DNA of 64,000 bases from a filamentous cyanobacterium CCP3 (GTDB taxonomy: Bacteria; Cyanobacteriota; Cyanobacteriia; Phormidesmidales; Phormidesmidaceae). Numbering within the stretch: the first letter of the stretch is position 1; every line of letters begins with the position of its first letter. The position numbers and the translations under genes were made by a program. Below, piece by piece: positions 39,301 to 50,500 of this stretch. The notes below the pieces were generated by a model. That model did not search any database and was not told the origin of the DNA. It worked only from the letters and a program-made list of their open reading frames with translations. The stretch is taken from contig PYGV01000003.1 in NCBI GenBank assembly GCA_003022385.1, positions 1 to 64,000 on the forward strand, read 5' to 3'.

Positions 39301-42300
39301 GAGGCCCACAGTGCGATGGCTCGCTTGCTGGCGTCGGGGCACGCCCAGGGGCTGGTACTGGATGCAGACTGGTCGCGCATGAGCCGCTGGTTAGGGGCAG
39401 TTAGACCGCCGCTATTGAGTCATCTACTCCTCACGCCTGTAAGCCAGGGCAGTGGTGCCCTGATTCAGCAGCTACGGGCCGCTGCGGGCGTTGAGCGGCA
39501 GCCAATCCTGGTGAGGCATTTACAGCGAGAACTGCAGCAGATTTTGCAACTTGCTCAGCCCCCCGACCCGGAGATGGGGTTCTTCGATTTGGGCATGGAC
39601 TCCCTGATGGCTGTGGAGCTATACAATCGGCTTCAGCAGCAAATTGGCGAGGCTTACACCCTGCCGAATACGCTGGCCTTTGACTATCCAACCACTAGCC
39701 AGATGGCAGCCCACCTGGCCGAGCAACTCGCTGGGGTGAGCAAGACTGGCTCTCAGCAGACTACGGTTGTGCAGCGATTGTTAGAGACCGATGCCGTAGC
39801 CATCGTGGGCTTGGCCTGTCGCTTCCCCGGAGCCCCAGACAAAGACGCCTACTGGCAGCTTTTGTCTGAGCAGGTGGACGCTATCTGCGAGGTTCCCGCT
39901 GAGCGGTGGGATATTGATGCATACTACGACCCAGATCCTGACGTGCCGGGCAAGATGACGACTCGCCACGGCGGTTTCATCGACGGCATTGACCAATTTG
40001 ATGCAAGTTTCTTTGGCATTTCTCCTCGTGAGGCGGCTGAGCTTGACCCCCAACAGCGCCTGCTGCTAGAGCTGAGCTGGCAGGCCTTAGAAGATGCCAA
40101 CATCGCCCCGGCCACCTTGGTCGGTAGCCGCACGGGCGTCTATGTTGGCATCAGCACAAGCGACTACAGCCAGCTATTTACTCGTGCCGGAGAGCGTGCG
40201 ATTGGGCAGTACATGGGCACTGGCACCGCCCATTCTGCTGCCGTCGGGCGGGTGAGTTATGCCCTCGGCTTGGAAGGGCCAAGCTTAGCGATTGATACCG
40301 CCTGCAGCTCCTCTCTAGTCGCGCTGCATCAGGCTCGACGGGGTCTTCTCAATGGCGAATGCGAGCTCGCTTTGGTGGGTGGAGTCAATGCTATCTTGAC
40401 CCCTGAGGCGACTATTTACTTCAGCCGTGGTCGCTTTATGGCTGCCGATGGCCGCTGTAAAACCTTTGATGCCGCGGCAGATGGCTACGTGCGGGGCGAA
40501 GGCTGTGGCATGGTCGTGCTCAAGCGGCTATCTGATGCTGAGCGGGATGGGGATTATATCTATAGCGTCATTCGCGGTTCCGCCGTCAATCAGGATGGCG
40601 CCTCGGGAGGGTTGACCGTCCCTAAAGGGCCCAGCCAGCAGCGCGTGATTGAAGCGGCTTTGGCCGAAGCTGATATAGAACCAGCGGCTGTGTCCTATGT
40701 TGAGGCCCACGGCACCGGTACTAGCTTAGGAGACCCGATTGAAATTCAAGCTTTGCAGACCGTGCTTGGAGAATTCCATTCCGCTGATGCTCCCCTACTG
40801 GTGGGCTCAGTGAAAACCAACATCGGGCACCTAGAGGCCGCCGCCGGAATGGCCAGCATTATTAAAGTGGCGCTGAGTCTGCAGCATGACACCATTCCCG
40901 CTCAGCTACACTTCAAGACGCCCTCGCCCAGGATCCCCTGGGACAGCATCAATGTTAGAGTCGCGGTCGAACCCCAACCCTGGCCAGCAGAGCGCAAAGT
41001 AGCTGGCGTTAGCGGCTTTGCCTTCCAGGGAACGAATGCCCACATCGTGTTAGAGGGCTATCGTCCTCAGCCCCAACCTAAGGTCAGCTCACCTGACGTG
41101 ACCCCTGAGCTGCCAATGCATCTGTTGGTGCTCAGCGGTAAGCAAGAGCAGGCGGTGCGAGATCTAGCGCACCACTACCGAAACTGGCTGCAGGAACACG
41201 ACGACGTTGATTTGGCCAACCTTTGCTACACCGCCCGTACCGGTCGTAATCATTTCGCCTATCGGGCTGGTTTAGTTGTCGAGTCCTCAGAGCAGCTCCG
41301 GGTGGCTTTAGAGCAGCTAGCGACAGGTCAGCTGCCCATCAAACGACAGCCACAGTCACAAAACCTGGCCTTTCTGTTCACGGGTCAGGGCTCTCAGTAT
41401 GTCGGCATGGGTCGGCAGCTCTATGCAACTCAGCCCACCTTCAAGCAGGCGTTAGACCACTGTGCTGAAATCCTCAACCCCTATTTAGAGCAGCCGCTGC
41501 TTGAGGTGCTTTACCCCACCGCTGGGGCCGCCTCGCCCCTTGACCAGACGGCTTACACTCAGCCCGCCCTGTTCGCAGTTGAATACGCCCTGTATCAACT
41601 CTGGCAGGCCTGGGGCATTCGCCCTGCGATGGTAATGGGTCACAGCGTGGGTGAGTATGTGGCGGCCTGTGTTGCCGGAGTCTTTAGTCTGGAGGACGGC
41701 CTCAAGCTGATTGCCCTGCGCGGCAAGCTGATGCAGCAGCTGCCAGCGGGTGGTGGCATGGTCTCTTTGCTGGCCCCTGTCGAGCAGGTGAGAGCGGTCA
41801 TCTCAGACGCCCCACAGGTGACTATCGCGGCCATTAATGGCCCTGATAGCACTGTCATTTCTGGTCCGGAGGTTGCGTTGCGGGCAGTTGTTGCGCAGCT
41901 CGAAGCAGCTGGCATCAAGAGCAAAGCGCTCCAGGTCTCTCACGGGTTTCATTCGCCGCTGATGCAGCCCATGCTGGCTGAGTTCGAGCAGGTGGCTCGC
42001 CAAATTACCTACTCAGAACCCCAGCTAAAGCTGATCTCCAACGTCACCGGTCAAGTTGTCACCGAGGAGGTGACAACCCCTGACTACTGGTGCCAGCATG
42101 TGCTCTTGCCGGTTGATTTTGCCGCCGGGATGCAGACCTTGCAGCAGCAGGACTGCAACATCTTCTTAGAATGTGGCCCCAAACCGATTCTGCTGGGCAT
42201 GGGCCGGCAATGCCTATCCAACAATGGGCAGGCTTGGATACCTTCTCTGCGCCCCGGCCAAGATGACTGGCAGCAGGTGCTCACCAGTTTGGGGGAGTTG

Positions 42301-44523
42301 TATACGCAAGGCGTTCCTATTGACTGGGCCGGCTTTGACCGAGATTATCCTCAGCACCGCAAGGTTTCCTTACCCACCTACCCCTGGCAGCGAGAGCGCT
42401 ACTGGATTGATACTCAGCTGGTGGCGGCATCTGTTGCTCCCGTTCTCGCTGAGACTTTGCCATCAGCCCAAACGCCTCTACTCGACTGGCTCAGCCAGGG
42501 GAATGGCGAGCAGGTTCTGCAGCTATTGCAGCGGAGCCAAACGTTTTCAACGGCAGAACAAGCCCTGCTGCCCAGGCTAATAGAGCAGCTAGTGCAGGAA
42601 AATCAGCAGCAGGCAGCTGCTCTGACGGCAATTCAGGACTGGTGTTACCAGCTCCAGTGGCAGCCACACCCCGCTGTGCCTATGCCCACCGCCGTGGCGG
42701 CTGGCCATTGGCTCATTCTGGCTGCCCCGGAACAGATCAAGGTCCATGGTCTGGGTAACGCGTTAACTCAAAAGCTCGAGCAGCTGGGTCAAACCTGTCA
42801 CTGGCTACCCGCTGTTGAAGATAAAGCTGAGCTAGAGCAGGCCTTGAGAACCTTTAATGATCCACTGAGCGGGATTGTGTTTTTGGGGGATGCTGCGTCG
42901 GCGACAGACTCGTTAGACTCGTTGCCGGTGAATAGCGCCTCTCAAGGCTGTCGTCGCCTACTTGCTCTGGTGCAGGCCCTGGTTGCAGTTGCGCCCACGA
43001 TCGCGCCGCAATCGCCTCGTCTATGGGTCATTACCCAAGCAGCAACCACGTTCTTCCCCTCATCGGCAGGGCTGGCGCAGTCCTCCCTGTGGGGCTTTGG
43101 CAAGGCCATTGCCCTCGAATATCCTGAATTCTGGGGCGGGCTCATTGATGCGGACGAACCGTCGGTGGCGATGCTGGCAGCGCATCTGCTAGGAGAGCCA
43201 GCAGAGGATCAGCTGGTGCTGAGAGACGACCAGCAGTACGTAGCGCGCCTAGTGAGTGCGCCACCTTCCGCTTCCGCGGCGGCGATCGCGATTCAAGCCG
43301 AGGCAACCTACTTAATTACTGGCGGCCTGGGGGCGTTGGGGCTGACTCTTGCCCAGTGGCTAGTACGGCAGGGGGCGCGGTACCTGGTGCTGCTAGGACG
43401 GCGGGCTCCTACAACTGAAGCCGAAGCCATTATCGAGCAACTGCGACAGGCGGGCGCTACCGTAATGGCTCTGCGGGCCGACGTCACTGTCTCCGACGAC
43501 ATGACCACCGTGCTGGAGCAGATGGCGGCTTCTCTGCCGCCGTTGCGCGGCATTGTCCACGCCGCTGGCACAGCAGATTATGCTCCCCTGGCCGAAACGA
43601 GTGGCGCAGATTTCGATCGCATTCTGTCGCCTAAGGTAGCGGGTGGATGGCTCCTGCATCAGCTTACCCAGGAGATGCCGCTCGATTTCTTCCTGCTGTT
43701 TTCCTCGATCGCTGCCGTCTGGGGCAGTAAAGGTCAAGGGGCCTATGCCGCCGCTAACCAGTTCCTAGATGCCCTGGCCCACTATCGGCAGCAGCAGGGA
43801 TTGCCTGCCCTCAGCGTCAACTGGGGTCCCTGGGCTGGAGGTGGCATGGCGGTGCCCGACTTTGCCGACTGGATGGCTCGTCTGGGCATTCAACCGCTAC
43901 CCCCCGAGGCGGCAACGGCCGTGCTGGAACGACTGATGCAGACAGACTGGCCCCAGGCTACGGTGCTGGATGTCGATTGGCCTCGCTTTAGAAGCCTGTT
44001 TGAGCTGCGGCAAGCTCGCCCCTTGTTTGCTCAACTGGCCGGTGGCCTGGGCACCTCAGGGACCGCAAACCGGACAGTTGAATTAAATCGACCGCGATTC
44101 ATCGACATCATCCAAGAGGTTCCGGCACCACAGCGGTTAGAGGCCCTGATTGCCCACCTCCAGCAGGAGCTCGCGGGCATTCTCGGATTGGCTGGTAAGC
44201 TTCCTGATCGCTACCAGGGATTCTTTGAAATGGGTATGGACTCGTTAATGGCTGTAGAGCTAAAAAATCGCCTGGAGGTGGATTTAGGCTGCTCTCTACC
44301 GGGGACGCTGGCCTTCGAAGCGCCAACTATCCAGGACCTGGGGAATTACCTGGCCCAGCAGGTGCTGGGCTGGGCCGAGGTCACCGACGAACCAGCGGCG
44401 GCAGCTCCTGAGGCGGATGCGGCAGCCGATTTGGCGACCATTGCTCAGCTAACAGATGAGGAATTGGAGGCATCCATTACCGATCGGCTGGCGCGCTTAG
44501 AAAATCTTATTGGAGGTCATTGA
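27382..44523 (+). CDS. Three-module type I PKS with a duplicated module
   Basis: 5,713 residues. Approximate base positions: KS1 27.39-28.65 kb, AT1 28.96-29.85, DH1 30.06-30.85, ER1 31.53-32.48, KR1 32.50-33.05, ACP1 33.31-33.54; KS2 33.60-34.87, AT2 35.17-36.06, DH2 36.25-37.04, ER2 37.72-38.67, KR2 38.69-39.24, ACP2 39.50-39.73; KS3 39.79-41.06, AT3 41.36-42.25, KR3 43.31-43.86, ACP3 44.15-44.36. KS sites DTACSSS (Cys172 in KS1), EAHGTGT and KTNIGHLE are intact; AT sites GHSVGE with HAFH (AT1) or HGFH (AT2, AT3) indicate malonyl-CoA; all ACPs have GMDSL. Modules 1 and 2 reduce fully; module 3 leaves a hydroxyl. The start codon is 2 residues before the KS, so there is no N-terminal docking helix and an in-frame stop (27319) rules out a longer form. 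The C terminus ([14 protein letters not shown]) is a docking segment. Residues 871-2933 recur as 2934-4996. Confidence 0.97.
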   Translation: MEPIAIVGVGCRFPKAEGPEEFWQLLQNGVDAIIEVPSDRWDIDTYYDAQPAIPGKMNTRWGGFLDQVDQFDPAFFGISPRETQHIDPQQRLWLEIAWEALENAGIPPDSLGGSQTGVFVGLTNADYHKFVYKDPFQLTAHSATGTTPCITANRLSYLLNLRGPSLSVDTACSSSLTAIHLACQSLANGESNLAIAGGVNLMIVPEPTISTSQAQMMSPDGRCKTFDASANGIVRGEGCGVLVLKRLEDAIRDNDNVLALIRSSAINQDGTSNGLTAPNGPSQQAVIREALERGNLTPAQISYIEAHGTGTALGDPIEVRSLKAVLMENRNSDESCWIGSVKTNIGHLEGAAGVAGLIKVILQLQHQEIAPHLHLKQINPYISLEGTSFTIPLQSQPWLCSGKRIAGISSFGFGGTNCHVILEEAVAKPVSAVPGRPRRLLTLSAKEESALVELANRYDNYLANHPEVRLEDVCYTANRRRSHFGHRVSFVAESIEALRQDLSQFRTGTLPIGCHQGYVKTANGPKLAFLLTGQGSQYVGMGRQLYETEPVFRDALDRCDAILQPLLQTSLLEILYPAPEVNGHASRLDQTAYTQPALFVLEYALSELWRSWGVEPAIVMGHSVGEYVAAHIAGVFSLEDGLKLIAERGRLMQAMPQTGGMVAVFSDVETVTGLLKPYGDRLTIAAFNGPTNTVVAGDQTALDELMEQLNRLEISSQPLAVSHAFHSPAMEPMLAQFQRVAESITFSLPCKPFISTVTGQYIENDIATPDYWCRHIVRPVRFEQAMQTLAQSKCKVYLEVGPKPILLGMGQRCLEHRSETDNASITWLPSLRPGQDDWSQLLSSLGKLYTQGAAIDWTRVEPVEGRRCLWLPTYPWQRERYWLKASKAHALQGQAVHPLLGVEQRLAASSERRFEQILSVDDPAWLSDHQVFERVIFPGAAYVELALAASGGAIKNVSVTRPLAVEQTTVLQTIVRENTRIEIFAQAKGETDWVQHATALGDEAAALVPEPLDLAALRLRCAQLVNVETLYESLAALGLNYGPQFRTLRHLHIGQGELLAQVEIAAEVGDADGYYLPPMLLDGAFQAIAAWQSEDAESDDCIYLPTSVERVQSHRALGASVLVYGRGHIEGSECFADLTFCNQQGEVLATVEGLRCRRASRQALRQMLQSARSADELLYTIRWQQVSQEFAATSQAGSWLVLGDAAATAQLANQLEAKQQQVQVGQPQSINTFLERGNLPASDLEPLTGIVIVGDAVGDDIAQQAAANVAGVLAVTQAVLAHNLPLPKGLTILTRGGVAIDAGEDVDSAQAALWGLGRTLQAEQPQLNLRLVDLAQSDAPHLVDTLLNETEPQLALRRTQSFSPRLLPLQKSGQLVLPITGETSLAITQRGSLDNLQLISHECPPPSSGEVQVAVQAAGLNFRDVLNTLGAYPGDPGPLGGEMAGIITAVGEGVADFAIGDRVFGMASGCFATRCNAPAALLVKLPPPIDFAAAATVPVTFCTAQAAFNLLGLKRGDKVLIHAAAGGVGLAAIQLAQAIGAEIYATASAPKQPYLRQLGIEHVYDSRTTDFGEQILRDTSGTGVDAVLNSLTSAGFIEASLSALAADGRFVEIGKRDIWSLEQMGQVRPDVSYHILAIDDWMLHEPQRVRALLKSVAKRLAQGELQPLKKRIYPLTEAPAAMRFMQQARHLGKIVLTLSHPAIRPEVSYLITGGLGALGLQACTWLVEQGAKHIVLTSRRPAAEVVQQRLTALQAEFDCTIVIYTVDVADAEQVDDLVHLFDTTWPPLAGILHAAGVLDDGTIAEQTMERFAKVMAPKVTGAFNLHRATQSSELDFFVLYSSVAAALGSAGQSNYATANAFLDGLAQHRRAHGQCATSINWGPWAEAGMATSATVQANLARQGLTPLQPAEAHSAMARLLASGHAQGLVLDADWSRMSRWLGAVRPPLLSHLLLTPVSQGSGALIQQLRAAAGVERQPILVRHLQRELQQILQLAQPPDPEMGFFDLGMDSLMAVELYNRLQQQIGEAYTLPNTLAFDYPTTSQMAAHLAEQLAGVSKTGSQQTTVVQRLLETDAVAIVGLACRFPGAPDKDAYWQLLSEQVDAICEVPAERWDIDAYYDPDPDVPGKMTTRHGGFIDGIDQFDASFFGISPREAAELDPQQRLLLELSWQALEDANIAPATLVGSRTGVYVGISTSDYSQLFTRAGERAIGQYMGTGTAHSAAVGRVSYALGLEGPSLAIDTACSSSLVALHQARRGLLNGECELALVGGVNAILTPEATIYFSRGRFMAADGRCKTFDAAADGYVRGEGCGMVVLKRLSDAERDGDYIYSVIRGSAVNQDGASGGLTVPKGPSQQRVIEAALAEADIEPAAVSYVEAHGTGTSLGDPIEIQALQTVLGEFHSADAPLLVGSVKTNIGHLEAAAGMASIIKVALSLQHDTIPAQLHFKTPSPRIPWDSINVRVAVEPQPWPAERKVAGVSGFAFQGTNAHIVLEGYRPQPQPKVSSPDVTPELPMHLLVLSGKQEQAVRDLAHHYRNWLQEHDDVDLANLCYTARTGRNHFAYRAGLVVESSEQLRVALEQLATGQLPIKRQPQSQNLAFLFTGQGSQYVGMGRQLYATQPTFKQALDHCAEILNPYLEQPLLEVLYPTAGAASPLDQTAYTQPALFAVEYALYQLWQAWGIRPAMVMGHSVGEYVAACVAGVFSLEDGLKLIALRGKLMQQLPAGGGMVSLLAPVEQVRAVISDAPQVTIAAINGPDSTVISGPEVALRAVVAQLEAAGIKSKALQVSHGFHSPLMQPMLAEFEQVARQITYSEPQLKLISNVTGQVVTEEVTTPDYWCQHVLLPVDFAAGMQTLQQQDCNIFLECGPKPILLGMGRQCLSNNGQAWIPSLRPGQDDWQQVLTSLGELYTQGVPIDWAGFDRDYPQHRKVSLPTYPWQRERYWLKASKAHALQGQAVHPLLGVEQRLAASSERRFEQILSVDDPAWLSDHQVFERVIFPGAAYVELALAASGGAIKNVSVTRPLAVEQTTVLQTIVRENTRIEIFAQAKGETDWVQHATALGDEAAALVPEPLDLAALRLRCAQLVNVETLYESLAALGLNYGPQFRTLRHLHIGQGELLAQVEIAAEVGDADGYYLPPMLLDGAFQAIAAWQSEDAESDDCIYLPTSVERVQSHRALGASVLVYGRGHIEGSECFADLTFCNQQGEVLATVEGLRCRRASRQALRQMLQSARSADELLYTIRWQQVSQEFAATSQAGSWLVLGDAAATAQLANQLEAKQQQVQVGQPQSINTFLERGNLPASDLEPLTGIVIVGDAVGDDIAQQAAANVAGVLAVTQAVLAHNLPLPKGLTILTRGGVAIDAGEDVDSAQAALWGLGRTLQAEQPQLNLRLVDLAQSDAPHLVDTLLNETEPQLALRRTQSFSPRLLPLQKSGQLVLPITGETSLAITQRGSLDNLQLISHECPPPSSGEVQVAVQAAGLNFRDVLNTLGAYPGDPGPLGGEMAGIITAVGEGVADFAIGDRVFGMASGCFATRCNAPAALLVKLPPPIDFAAAATVPVTFCTAQAAFNLLGLKRGDKVLIHAAAGGVGLAAIQLAQAIGAEIYATASAPKQPYLRQLGIEHVYDSRTTDFGEQILRDTSGTGVDAVLNSLTSAGFIEASLSALAADGRFVEIGKRDIWSLEQMGQVRPDVSYHILAIDDWMLHEPQRVRALLKSVAKRLAQGELQPLKKRIYPLTEAPAAMRFMQQARHLGKIVLTLSHPAIRPEVSYLITGGLGALGLQACTWLVEQGAKHIVLTSRRPAAEVVQQRLTALQAEFDCTIVIYTVDVADAEQVDDLVHLFDTTWPPLAGILHAAGVLDDGTIAEQTMERFAKVMAPKVTGAFNLHRATQSSELDFFVLYSSVAAALGSAGQSNYATANAFLDGLAQHRRAHGQCATSINWGPWAEAGMATSATVQANLARQGLTPLQPAEAHSAMARLLASGHAQGLVLDADWSRMSRWLGAVRPPLLSHLLLTPVSQGSGALIQQLRAAAGVERQPILVRHLQRELQQILQLAQPPDPEMGFFDLGMDSLMAVELYNRLQQQIGEAYTLPNTLAFDYPTTSQMAAHLAEQLAGVSKTGSQQTTVVQRLLETDAVAIVGLACRFPGAPDKDAYWQLLSEQVDAICEVPAERWDIDAYYDPDPDVPGKMTTRHGGFIDGIDQFDASFFGISPREAAELDPQQRLLLELSWQALEDANIAPATLVGSRTGVYVGISTSDYSQLFTRAGERAIGQYMGTGTAHSAAVGRVSYALGLEGPSLAIDTACSSSLVALHQARRGLLNGECELALVGGVNAILTPEATIYFSRGRFMAADGRCKTFDAAADGYVRGEGCGMVVLKRLSDAERDGDYIYSVIRGSAVNQDGASGGLTVPKGPSQQRVIEAALAEADIEPAAVSYVEAHGTGTSLGDPIEIQALQTVLGEFHSADAPLLVGSVKTNIGHLEAAAGMASIIKVALSLQHDTIPAQLHFKTPSPRIPWDSINVRVAVEPQPWPAERKVAGVSGFAFQGTNAHIVLEGYRPQPQPKVSSPDVTPELPMHLLVLSGKQEQAVRDLAHHYRNWLQEHDDVDLANLCYTARTGRNHFAYRAGLVVESSEQLRVALEQLATGQLPIKRQPQSQNLAFLFTGQGSQYVGMGRQLYATQPTFKQALDHCAEILNPYLEQPLLEVLYPTAGAASPLDQTAYTQPALFAVEYALYQLWQAWGIRPAMVMGHSVGEYVAACVAGVFSLEDGLKLIALRGKLMQQLPAGGGMVSLLAPVEQVRAVISDAPQVTIAAINGPDSTVISGPEVALRAVVAQLEAAGIKSKALQVSHGFHSPLMQPMLAEFEQVARQITYSEPQLKLISNVTGQVVTEEVTTPDYWCQHVLLPVDFAAGMQTLQQQDCNIFLECGPKPILLGMGRQCLSNNGQAWIPSLRPGQDDWQQVLTSLGELYTQGVPIDWAGFDRDYPQHRKVSLPTYPWQRERYWIDTQLVAASVAPVLAETLPSAQTPLLDWLSQGNGEQVLQLLQRSQTFSTAEQALLPRLIEQLVQENQQQAAALTAIQDWCYQLQWQPHPAVPMPTAVAAGHWLILAAPEQIKVHGLGNALTQKLEQLGQTCHWLPAVEDKAELEQALRTFNDPLSGIVFLGDAASATDSLDSLPVNSASQGCRRLLALVQALVAVAPTIAPQSPRLWVITQAATTFFPSSAGLAQSSLWGFGKAIALEYPEFWGGLIDADEPSVAMLAAHLLGEPAEDQLVLRDDQQYVARLVSAPPSASAAAIAIQAEATYLITGGLGALGLTLAQWLVRQGARYLVLLGRRAPTTEAEAIIEQLRQAGATVMALRADVTVSDDMTTVLEQMAASLPPLRGIVHAAGTADYAPLAETSGADFDRILSPKVAGGWLLHQLTQEMPLDFFLLFSSIAAVWGSKGQGAYAAANQFLDALAHYRQQQGLPALSVNWGPWAGGGMAVPDFADWMARLGIQPLPPEAATAVLERLMQTDWPQATVLDVDWPRFRSLFELRQARPLFAQLAGGLGTSGTANRTVELNRPRFIDIIQEVPAPQRLEALIAHLQQELAGILGLAGKLPDRYQGFFEMGMDSLMAVELKNRLEVDLGCSLPGTLAFEAPTIQDLGNYLAQQVLGWAEVTDEPAAAAPEADAAADLATIAQLTDEELEASITDRLARLENLIGGH
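29992..36180 (+). repeat. Tandem duplication copy 1 (6,189 bp, in frame)
   Basis: Covers DH-ER-KR-ACP of module 1 and KS-AT of module 2. Every stretch compared with copy 2 was identical in DNA. The left edge is sharp: base 29991 is G and the equivalent base 36180 is C. Length is 2,063 codons, so the reading frame is kept. Confidence 0.95.
36181..42369 (+). repeat. Tandem duplication copy 2 (6,189 bp, in frame)
   Basis: Covers DH-ER-KR-ACP of module 2 and KS-AT of module 3. Directly adjoins copy 1. The first 36 bases of the unit (the codons for [12 protein letters not shown]) occur a third time at 42370-42405, after which the sequences part (ATT at 42406 against CTT in the copies). Confidence 0.95.
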
Positions 44524-44524
44524 C

Positions 44525-47500
44525 ATGAGCCCATCCGCTAATGCCACTGGTCAACTCTCTGCCCAACAGCGCATCTTGCTGGCTCTAGACGATGCGGTCA
44601 AAAAGCTAGAAACCTTTGAAAAGGAGAAGTCAGAACCGATCGCTATCGTTGGCATGGGCTGTCGATTTCCGGGGGGAGCCACTGACTTAGATCGCTACTG
44701 GCAGCTATTGCAGAATGGGGTCGATGCCATCACGCCTGTCCCTCGCGATCGCTGGGATAGCGAAGCTTACTACGACCCAGACCCCGCCGCTCCAGGCAAA
44801 ACTTACTCGCGCTATGGGGGGTTTTTGGATCAAATTGACCAGTTTGATCCGCAATTTTTTGGAATTTCTCCCCGCGAAGCTCAGAGTATCGATCCCCAAC
44901 AGCGGCTGCTGCTGGAGGTCAGCTGGGAAGCCCTCGAATCTTCGGGATCGGTCCCCAATCCCCAGATTGTCAGCAAAACCGGCGTGTTTGTCGGCATTAC
45001 CACCAACGATTACGCTCGCTTGCTCACCCCCACGGGCGATCTAGACCCCATTGATGCGTACTACCTCACCGGCAACCCCCTCAACGCCGTAGCCGGTCGC
45101 CTAGCCTATACGTATGGCTTTCAGGGTCCCTGTATGGCCATCGATACGGCCTGTTCGTCTTCTCTGGTAGCGGTGCATCTAGCGGTGCAGAGTCTACGTT
45201 TGGGGGAGTGCGATCGCGCCCTGGCGGGTGGGGTTAACATGATTTTGACTCCCGAGAACACGGTGGCCCTATCCAAAGCCCAGATGCTATCGGCTGACGG
45301 GCGCTGCAAAACCTTTGACGCCAGCGCCGACGGCATCGTGCGAGGCGAAGGCTGCGGCGTCGTAGTGCTGAAGCGGCTGTCTGATGCGATCGCCAAAGGA
45401 GATCAAATTTTAGCCATAATTCGCGGCTCAGCGGTCAATCAGGATGGGCGCAGCGGCGGCTTTACCGTACCCAACAAACTGGCACAGCAAGCGCTGTTGA
45501 AGCAGGCTTTGCAGGCCGCCAAGGTCACGCCCGAAGCCATTGACTATGTCGAAGCCCACGGCACCGGTACACCCCTGGGCGACCCCATTGAGCTGCGAGC
45601 CCTGGGTGAGGTATTGGGGCAGGGTCGTCCGGTGGATGCGCCTCTAAAAGTGGGCTCTGTCAAAACGAACTTTGGCCATCTAGAATCAGCGGCGGGCATT
45701 GCGGGGCTGATCAAGGTGGTGCTGTCACTGCAGCACAACACCCTGCCGCCCCATCTGCATTTTCGAGATCCCAACCCGCACATTGACTGGCAGCAGCTAC
45801 CCATTCAGGTTCTAGCAGAGGGCACTGCCTGGCCACGCACCGCACAGCCTCGGCTGGCGGGCGTCAGCTCCTTTGGCGCTAGCGGCACCAATGCCCACGT
45901 GATTGTTGGAGAGGCTCCTGTTATCAGCGCCCAGCCCCCAGTCGAGCCCGACCGGCCGCTACACCTCATGGCGCTTTCAGCCCGCTCCGAATCCGCGCTG
46001 GACGATTTAATCGAGCGCTACCGCACCCATCTCAGCGTCAGCACGCCGCTGTCCTTAGGTGACCTGTGCTTCTCTGCCAACACAGGTCGAGGGCATTTTG
46101 ACTATCGCCTCTGCCTCCTGGTGAATTCGACTGAGCAGCTTCAGACCCGGCTGTCTGAGGCCCTTCATCCGTCTTCAGCAGATCCGGGTCTGCTGCGAGG
46201 GCCATTGGCAGAGGCAGTTCCGGTAGCGTTTTTATTTACGGGGCAGGGCTCTCAGTATGTCGGCATGGGGCGGGCGCTGTACGAGCAACAGCCTACCTTC
46301 CGTCGTGCTTTAGACCAGTGCTCTGCCCTGCTAAACGCAGAACTGGGCCTGTCGCTGGTCGATCTGCTCTACGGAGCAGCCGCCAACGAGGTGACCCTTA
46401 ACCAGACCGTCTACACGCAGCCTGCTCTCTTTGCGGTGGAATATGCCCTGGCTCAGCTTTGGCTTTCCTGGGGTGTCCGCCCCGATGTGGTGATGGGCCA
46501 CAGCGTCGGCGAGTACGTGGCGGCCTGTATTGCCGGTGTCTTTAGTCTAGAGGACGGCCTCAAGCTGATTGCTGCCCGTGGTCGATTGATGCAGAGCCTC
46601 CCGGCTGGGGGCAGCATGGTGTCCATTCTGGCCTCCCAAGACACGGTTCAAACCTACCTTGCCCCGCATGCTGGAGACGTTGCGATCGCGGCTATCAACG
46701 GCCCTAGCAGTACCGTCATCTCCGGTACCGAAACGGCTTTAGCCGCCATCACCACCAAGCTGGAGCAAGCTGGGATCAAGTGCAAACCTTTAGCTGTGTC
46801 CCATGCTTTTCACTCCGCTCTAATGGAGCCCATGCTGGCGAAGTTTGAACAGGTGGCCAATACCATTGCCATGCAACCACCTCGGCTCAAGCTCGTCTCC
46901 AACCTGACGGGACAACTGGCTGGGGCAGACATCGCTACAGCGGCGTACTGGTGCCGCCATGTGCGAGAGCCCGTGCAGTTTGCGGCGGGTATGGGGGCTG
47001 TGAGCGCGCTGGGTTGCGGTGCCTATCTAGAAATCGGGCCAAAGCCGATTTTGCTGGGTATGGGCCGCCAATGTATAGATGCGGAGAATTCGCTCTGGCT
47101 GCCCAGCTTGCGCCCCCCTCAGGAGGATTGGGCTACCCTGTTGACGGCCCTAGGGCAGCTCTACGTCCAAGGGGTTGCGATCGACTGGGTCGGATTTGAC
47201 CAGGACTATGGGCGGCAGCGGCAGGCCTTGCCGACCTACCCCTTTCAGCGGCAGCGCTATTGGGTAGAGGCAGCCTCTGGCGGATATTCTGGCGGGGCTC
47301 AGCCCCAGCGCTCTAATTCCCAGGCCCATCCGCTGCTGGGGGCCCGTTGCCGCCTAGCAACCATGGCCGCGCCTTACTTTGAAGCCCATCTCAGCCTGTC
47401 GAATCCTGACTATCTGGTTGACCACCAGATCTATCAGCAGGGCATCGTGCCTGCGACCGCCTACATCGAAATGGGGTTGGCAGCTGGCAAGACCGTTCTC

Positions 47501-50500
47501 AAACAGACACAGCTGCAGCTCACAGACGTTTCGATTCAGCAGCCTTTACCCCTTACGTCTGGACAATCAACACCCGTGCAGGTCGTGCTGCAGGCAACCG
47601 ATAAAGCGGGTACCTCGGCGGTATCTAGCTACGATGCGGCCTATGGCTTTGAGGTCTTTAGTCTAAAAGCCAGTAGCGGTAGCAGTACTGAGCCCGTGTG
47701 GACCCGCCACGCCGCCGGTCGTGTTAGTCCGCTGCCTGCTGCAGAGGTAGCCCCAGCCCCTATCGATCCGAATGTGCTGCAGTCGGCTTATCCAGAAAAG
47801 ATATCAGTGAGTGCCTATTACCAACGGCTGGGTCAGCGAGGCATGGCCTATGGACCTAGTTTTCAGGGAATTGAGGCTCTCTGGAAAGGTCCAGAAGGGG
47901 TACTCGGGCGCGTGCAATTACCGACCGTCACGTCTGCGGATTCGAGCTACTGTATTCACCCCGCGCTGCTAGATGCCTGTTTTCAGGTCTTGGGGGCGGT
48001 GGTCAACGATGGTCAGACGGATGCCTATCTCCCCGTCGCAATTGAGGCCGTCAATCTCTACGGAACAATGCCGAAGCAAGTGTGGAGTCAGGTCCAGCTA
48101 CACCCTGCGGAACGGTCAAAGCGACGACAGCTGAGTGCTGATCTGGTGTTGTGGAACGATGCTGGAGAGGCGATCGCCACGCTGCGAGGGCTAACCCTGA
48201 AGCAGGTGCCTCAGCGCGTGCTGCAGCGACTGCTGCAGCCCAGCTTTGATGAGTGGCTCTACCGCCTGGACTGGCAACCCTTGACTCCGGCGGTGATCAA
48301 AAATGCTAACCCCAAACGCTGGCTAGTTTTGGGGGACGCCGGAGGCACAGATACCGCGCTGGTTGAGCGCCTGACCCAGGACGGCGATCAGTGCCTTCAG
48401 GTAAGAATTGGCAACGCCTACCGCCAGATTAGCGAGACCGAATTTGAGCTTGACCCAGCTAAGCCAGAGCAGTTTCAGCAGCTCCTAGACAGCCTGGCGA
48501 CCCTGGGGCTGCGACTGGACGGCGCTATTCACCTCCTGGGAGCGACTCCGGCAGCGACACTGGAGAGTTCGTCGGTCATGGCGGCTCAGAGGCTGGGCTG
48601 TGGCAGCCTGCTGCATTTGGCTCAAGCGATTGTGCAGACTCAAGCATCTACTCGACCGCGCCTCTGGGTTGTAACCCGAGCGGCGCAGGCGATCGCCAAT
48701 AGCACCATTGCCAAACCCCAGTTCGGCTCCCTGTGGGGAATGGGTCGGGTGCTTGCCGTCGAGCACCCAGACCTCCAGTGCACCTGTCTCGATCTAGAGG
48801 AGCGCGCAGCAGCTGACTTCGAGCAGGATGCTGCCTTCCTGGCAGCAGAAATCAAAGCGAGCGATCGCCATACCCAGCTGGCCTATCGGCAGCAGCAGCG
48901 ATATGGGGCACGCCTGGTACGCTATCGCTCGGCACCGCTGAGCGCAGGGGCTGGCTTAACCGTTCTAGACAGCCCATACCAGCTCCGCATTCGTGAATAC
49001 GGTGTCCTGGAAAATCTACAGCTAGTGCCCATGCAGCGGCAGGCTCCTGGTCCTACTGAGGTAGAAATTGCGGTACGGGCCGTCGGACTAAATTTCCGCG
49101 ATGTGCTCAACGCCCTGGGCATGCTGAGAGAATTCACTGAACAAATGGGCATTACCGACACAGCCGACCTACCCTTTGGCGGCGAGTGTGCTGGCATTAT
49201 TACAGCCGTGGGCGACCAGGTTGACCATCTCCAGGTTGGAGATGCAGTCATCGCGGCTCAAACCATCGGCAGTCTGGCTTCTCATGTGGTTGTGCCTGCC
49301 GCCTTTGTGGTCAAGAAGCCCGCAGCTATCAGCTTTGAAGCGGCGGCGACCATTCCTACCACCTTTTTGACCGCTTTTTATGGGCTGCACCACCTGGCTC
49401 AGCTCAAGGCCGGAGAGCGGATTCTGATCCATGCGGCCTCTGGCGGCGTAGGGCAGGCGGCCGTGCAAATTGCTCAGAGCCTAGGGGCTGAGGTATGGGG
49501 CAGCGCTAGCGAACCGAAGTGGGCGACGCTGAAAGATCAGGGATTGACCCAAGTTTTTAACTCCCGCACCCTAGACTTTGCTGAGCAGGTTTCTGCCCTG
49601 ACTCAGGGGGGTGGGGTAGATGTGGTGCTCAACAGCCTCAATGGTGATTTTATTCCGGCTAGCCTGTCGGCATTAGGCCAGGGGGGCAGGTTTGTTGAGA
49701 TTGGCAAACTGGGCATCTGGAGTGCTGAACAGGTGGCTGAAGCCTACCCCAACGTGACCTACTTGCCCTTCGACCTGCTAGATATTTCTCTGGCGACGCC
49801 GGAGGTGATCAATACCCTGCTGCTGCAGGTGATGAAACGGTTTGAACAGGGCCAGTATGCGCCGCTACCCCACAAGATTTTTCCAATTCAGCAGGGGGTG
49901 GAGGCGTTCCGCTACATGGCTCAGGCTAAACACATTGGCAAGGTTGTGATTTCCCTCCCTGCCCCACAGCCCGAAACCAATGGCCAGGCCGGGAACGGCA
50001 GAAGCACAACGACGCTGATGACGACCGCTCCCATCAGCGCTCAAGCGACCTATCTAGTAACGGGTGGCCTGGGGGCGCTGGGATTACAGGTGGCCCAATG
50101 GCTGGGCCAGCAGGGGGCAAAACAGCTGGTCTTAACCGGACGGCGATCGCCATCTGAGGCTGCCCAAACATCCATTGAGCAGCTGCGACAGGCGGGGGTA
50201 GCGGTGACGGTTATGGCTACCGACGTAGGCCAACCTGCGGCGATCGCTGAGCTGATGACGCACATTCAATCGGCCCTGCCGCCCCTCAAAGGCATCTTCC
50301 ATGCCGCTGGCGTCGTAGACGACGCCATAGTGATGGGGCAGACCTGGGAGCATTTTGAAAGGGTGATGGCGGCCAAGGTGATGGGAACGTGGTTACTGCA
50401 TGAGCAAACCCAGGGTCAGGAACTGGACTACTTCGTTTGCTTTTCATCTGTATCGGCCCTGGTGGGGTCGCCGGGGCAGGCTAACTACGCTGCCGCTAAC

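Noticed and set aside
29992-42405. Idea that the duplication is only the usual likeness between PKS modules
   Set aside because: Sister modules in this cluster differ widely in DNA, whereas these copies match even at silent positions and end sharply at one 36-bp motif.
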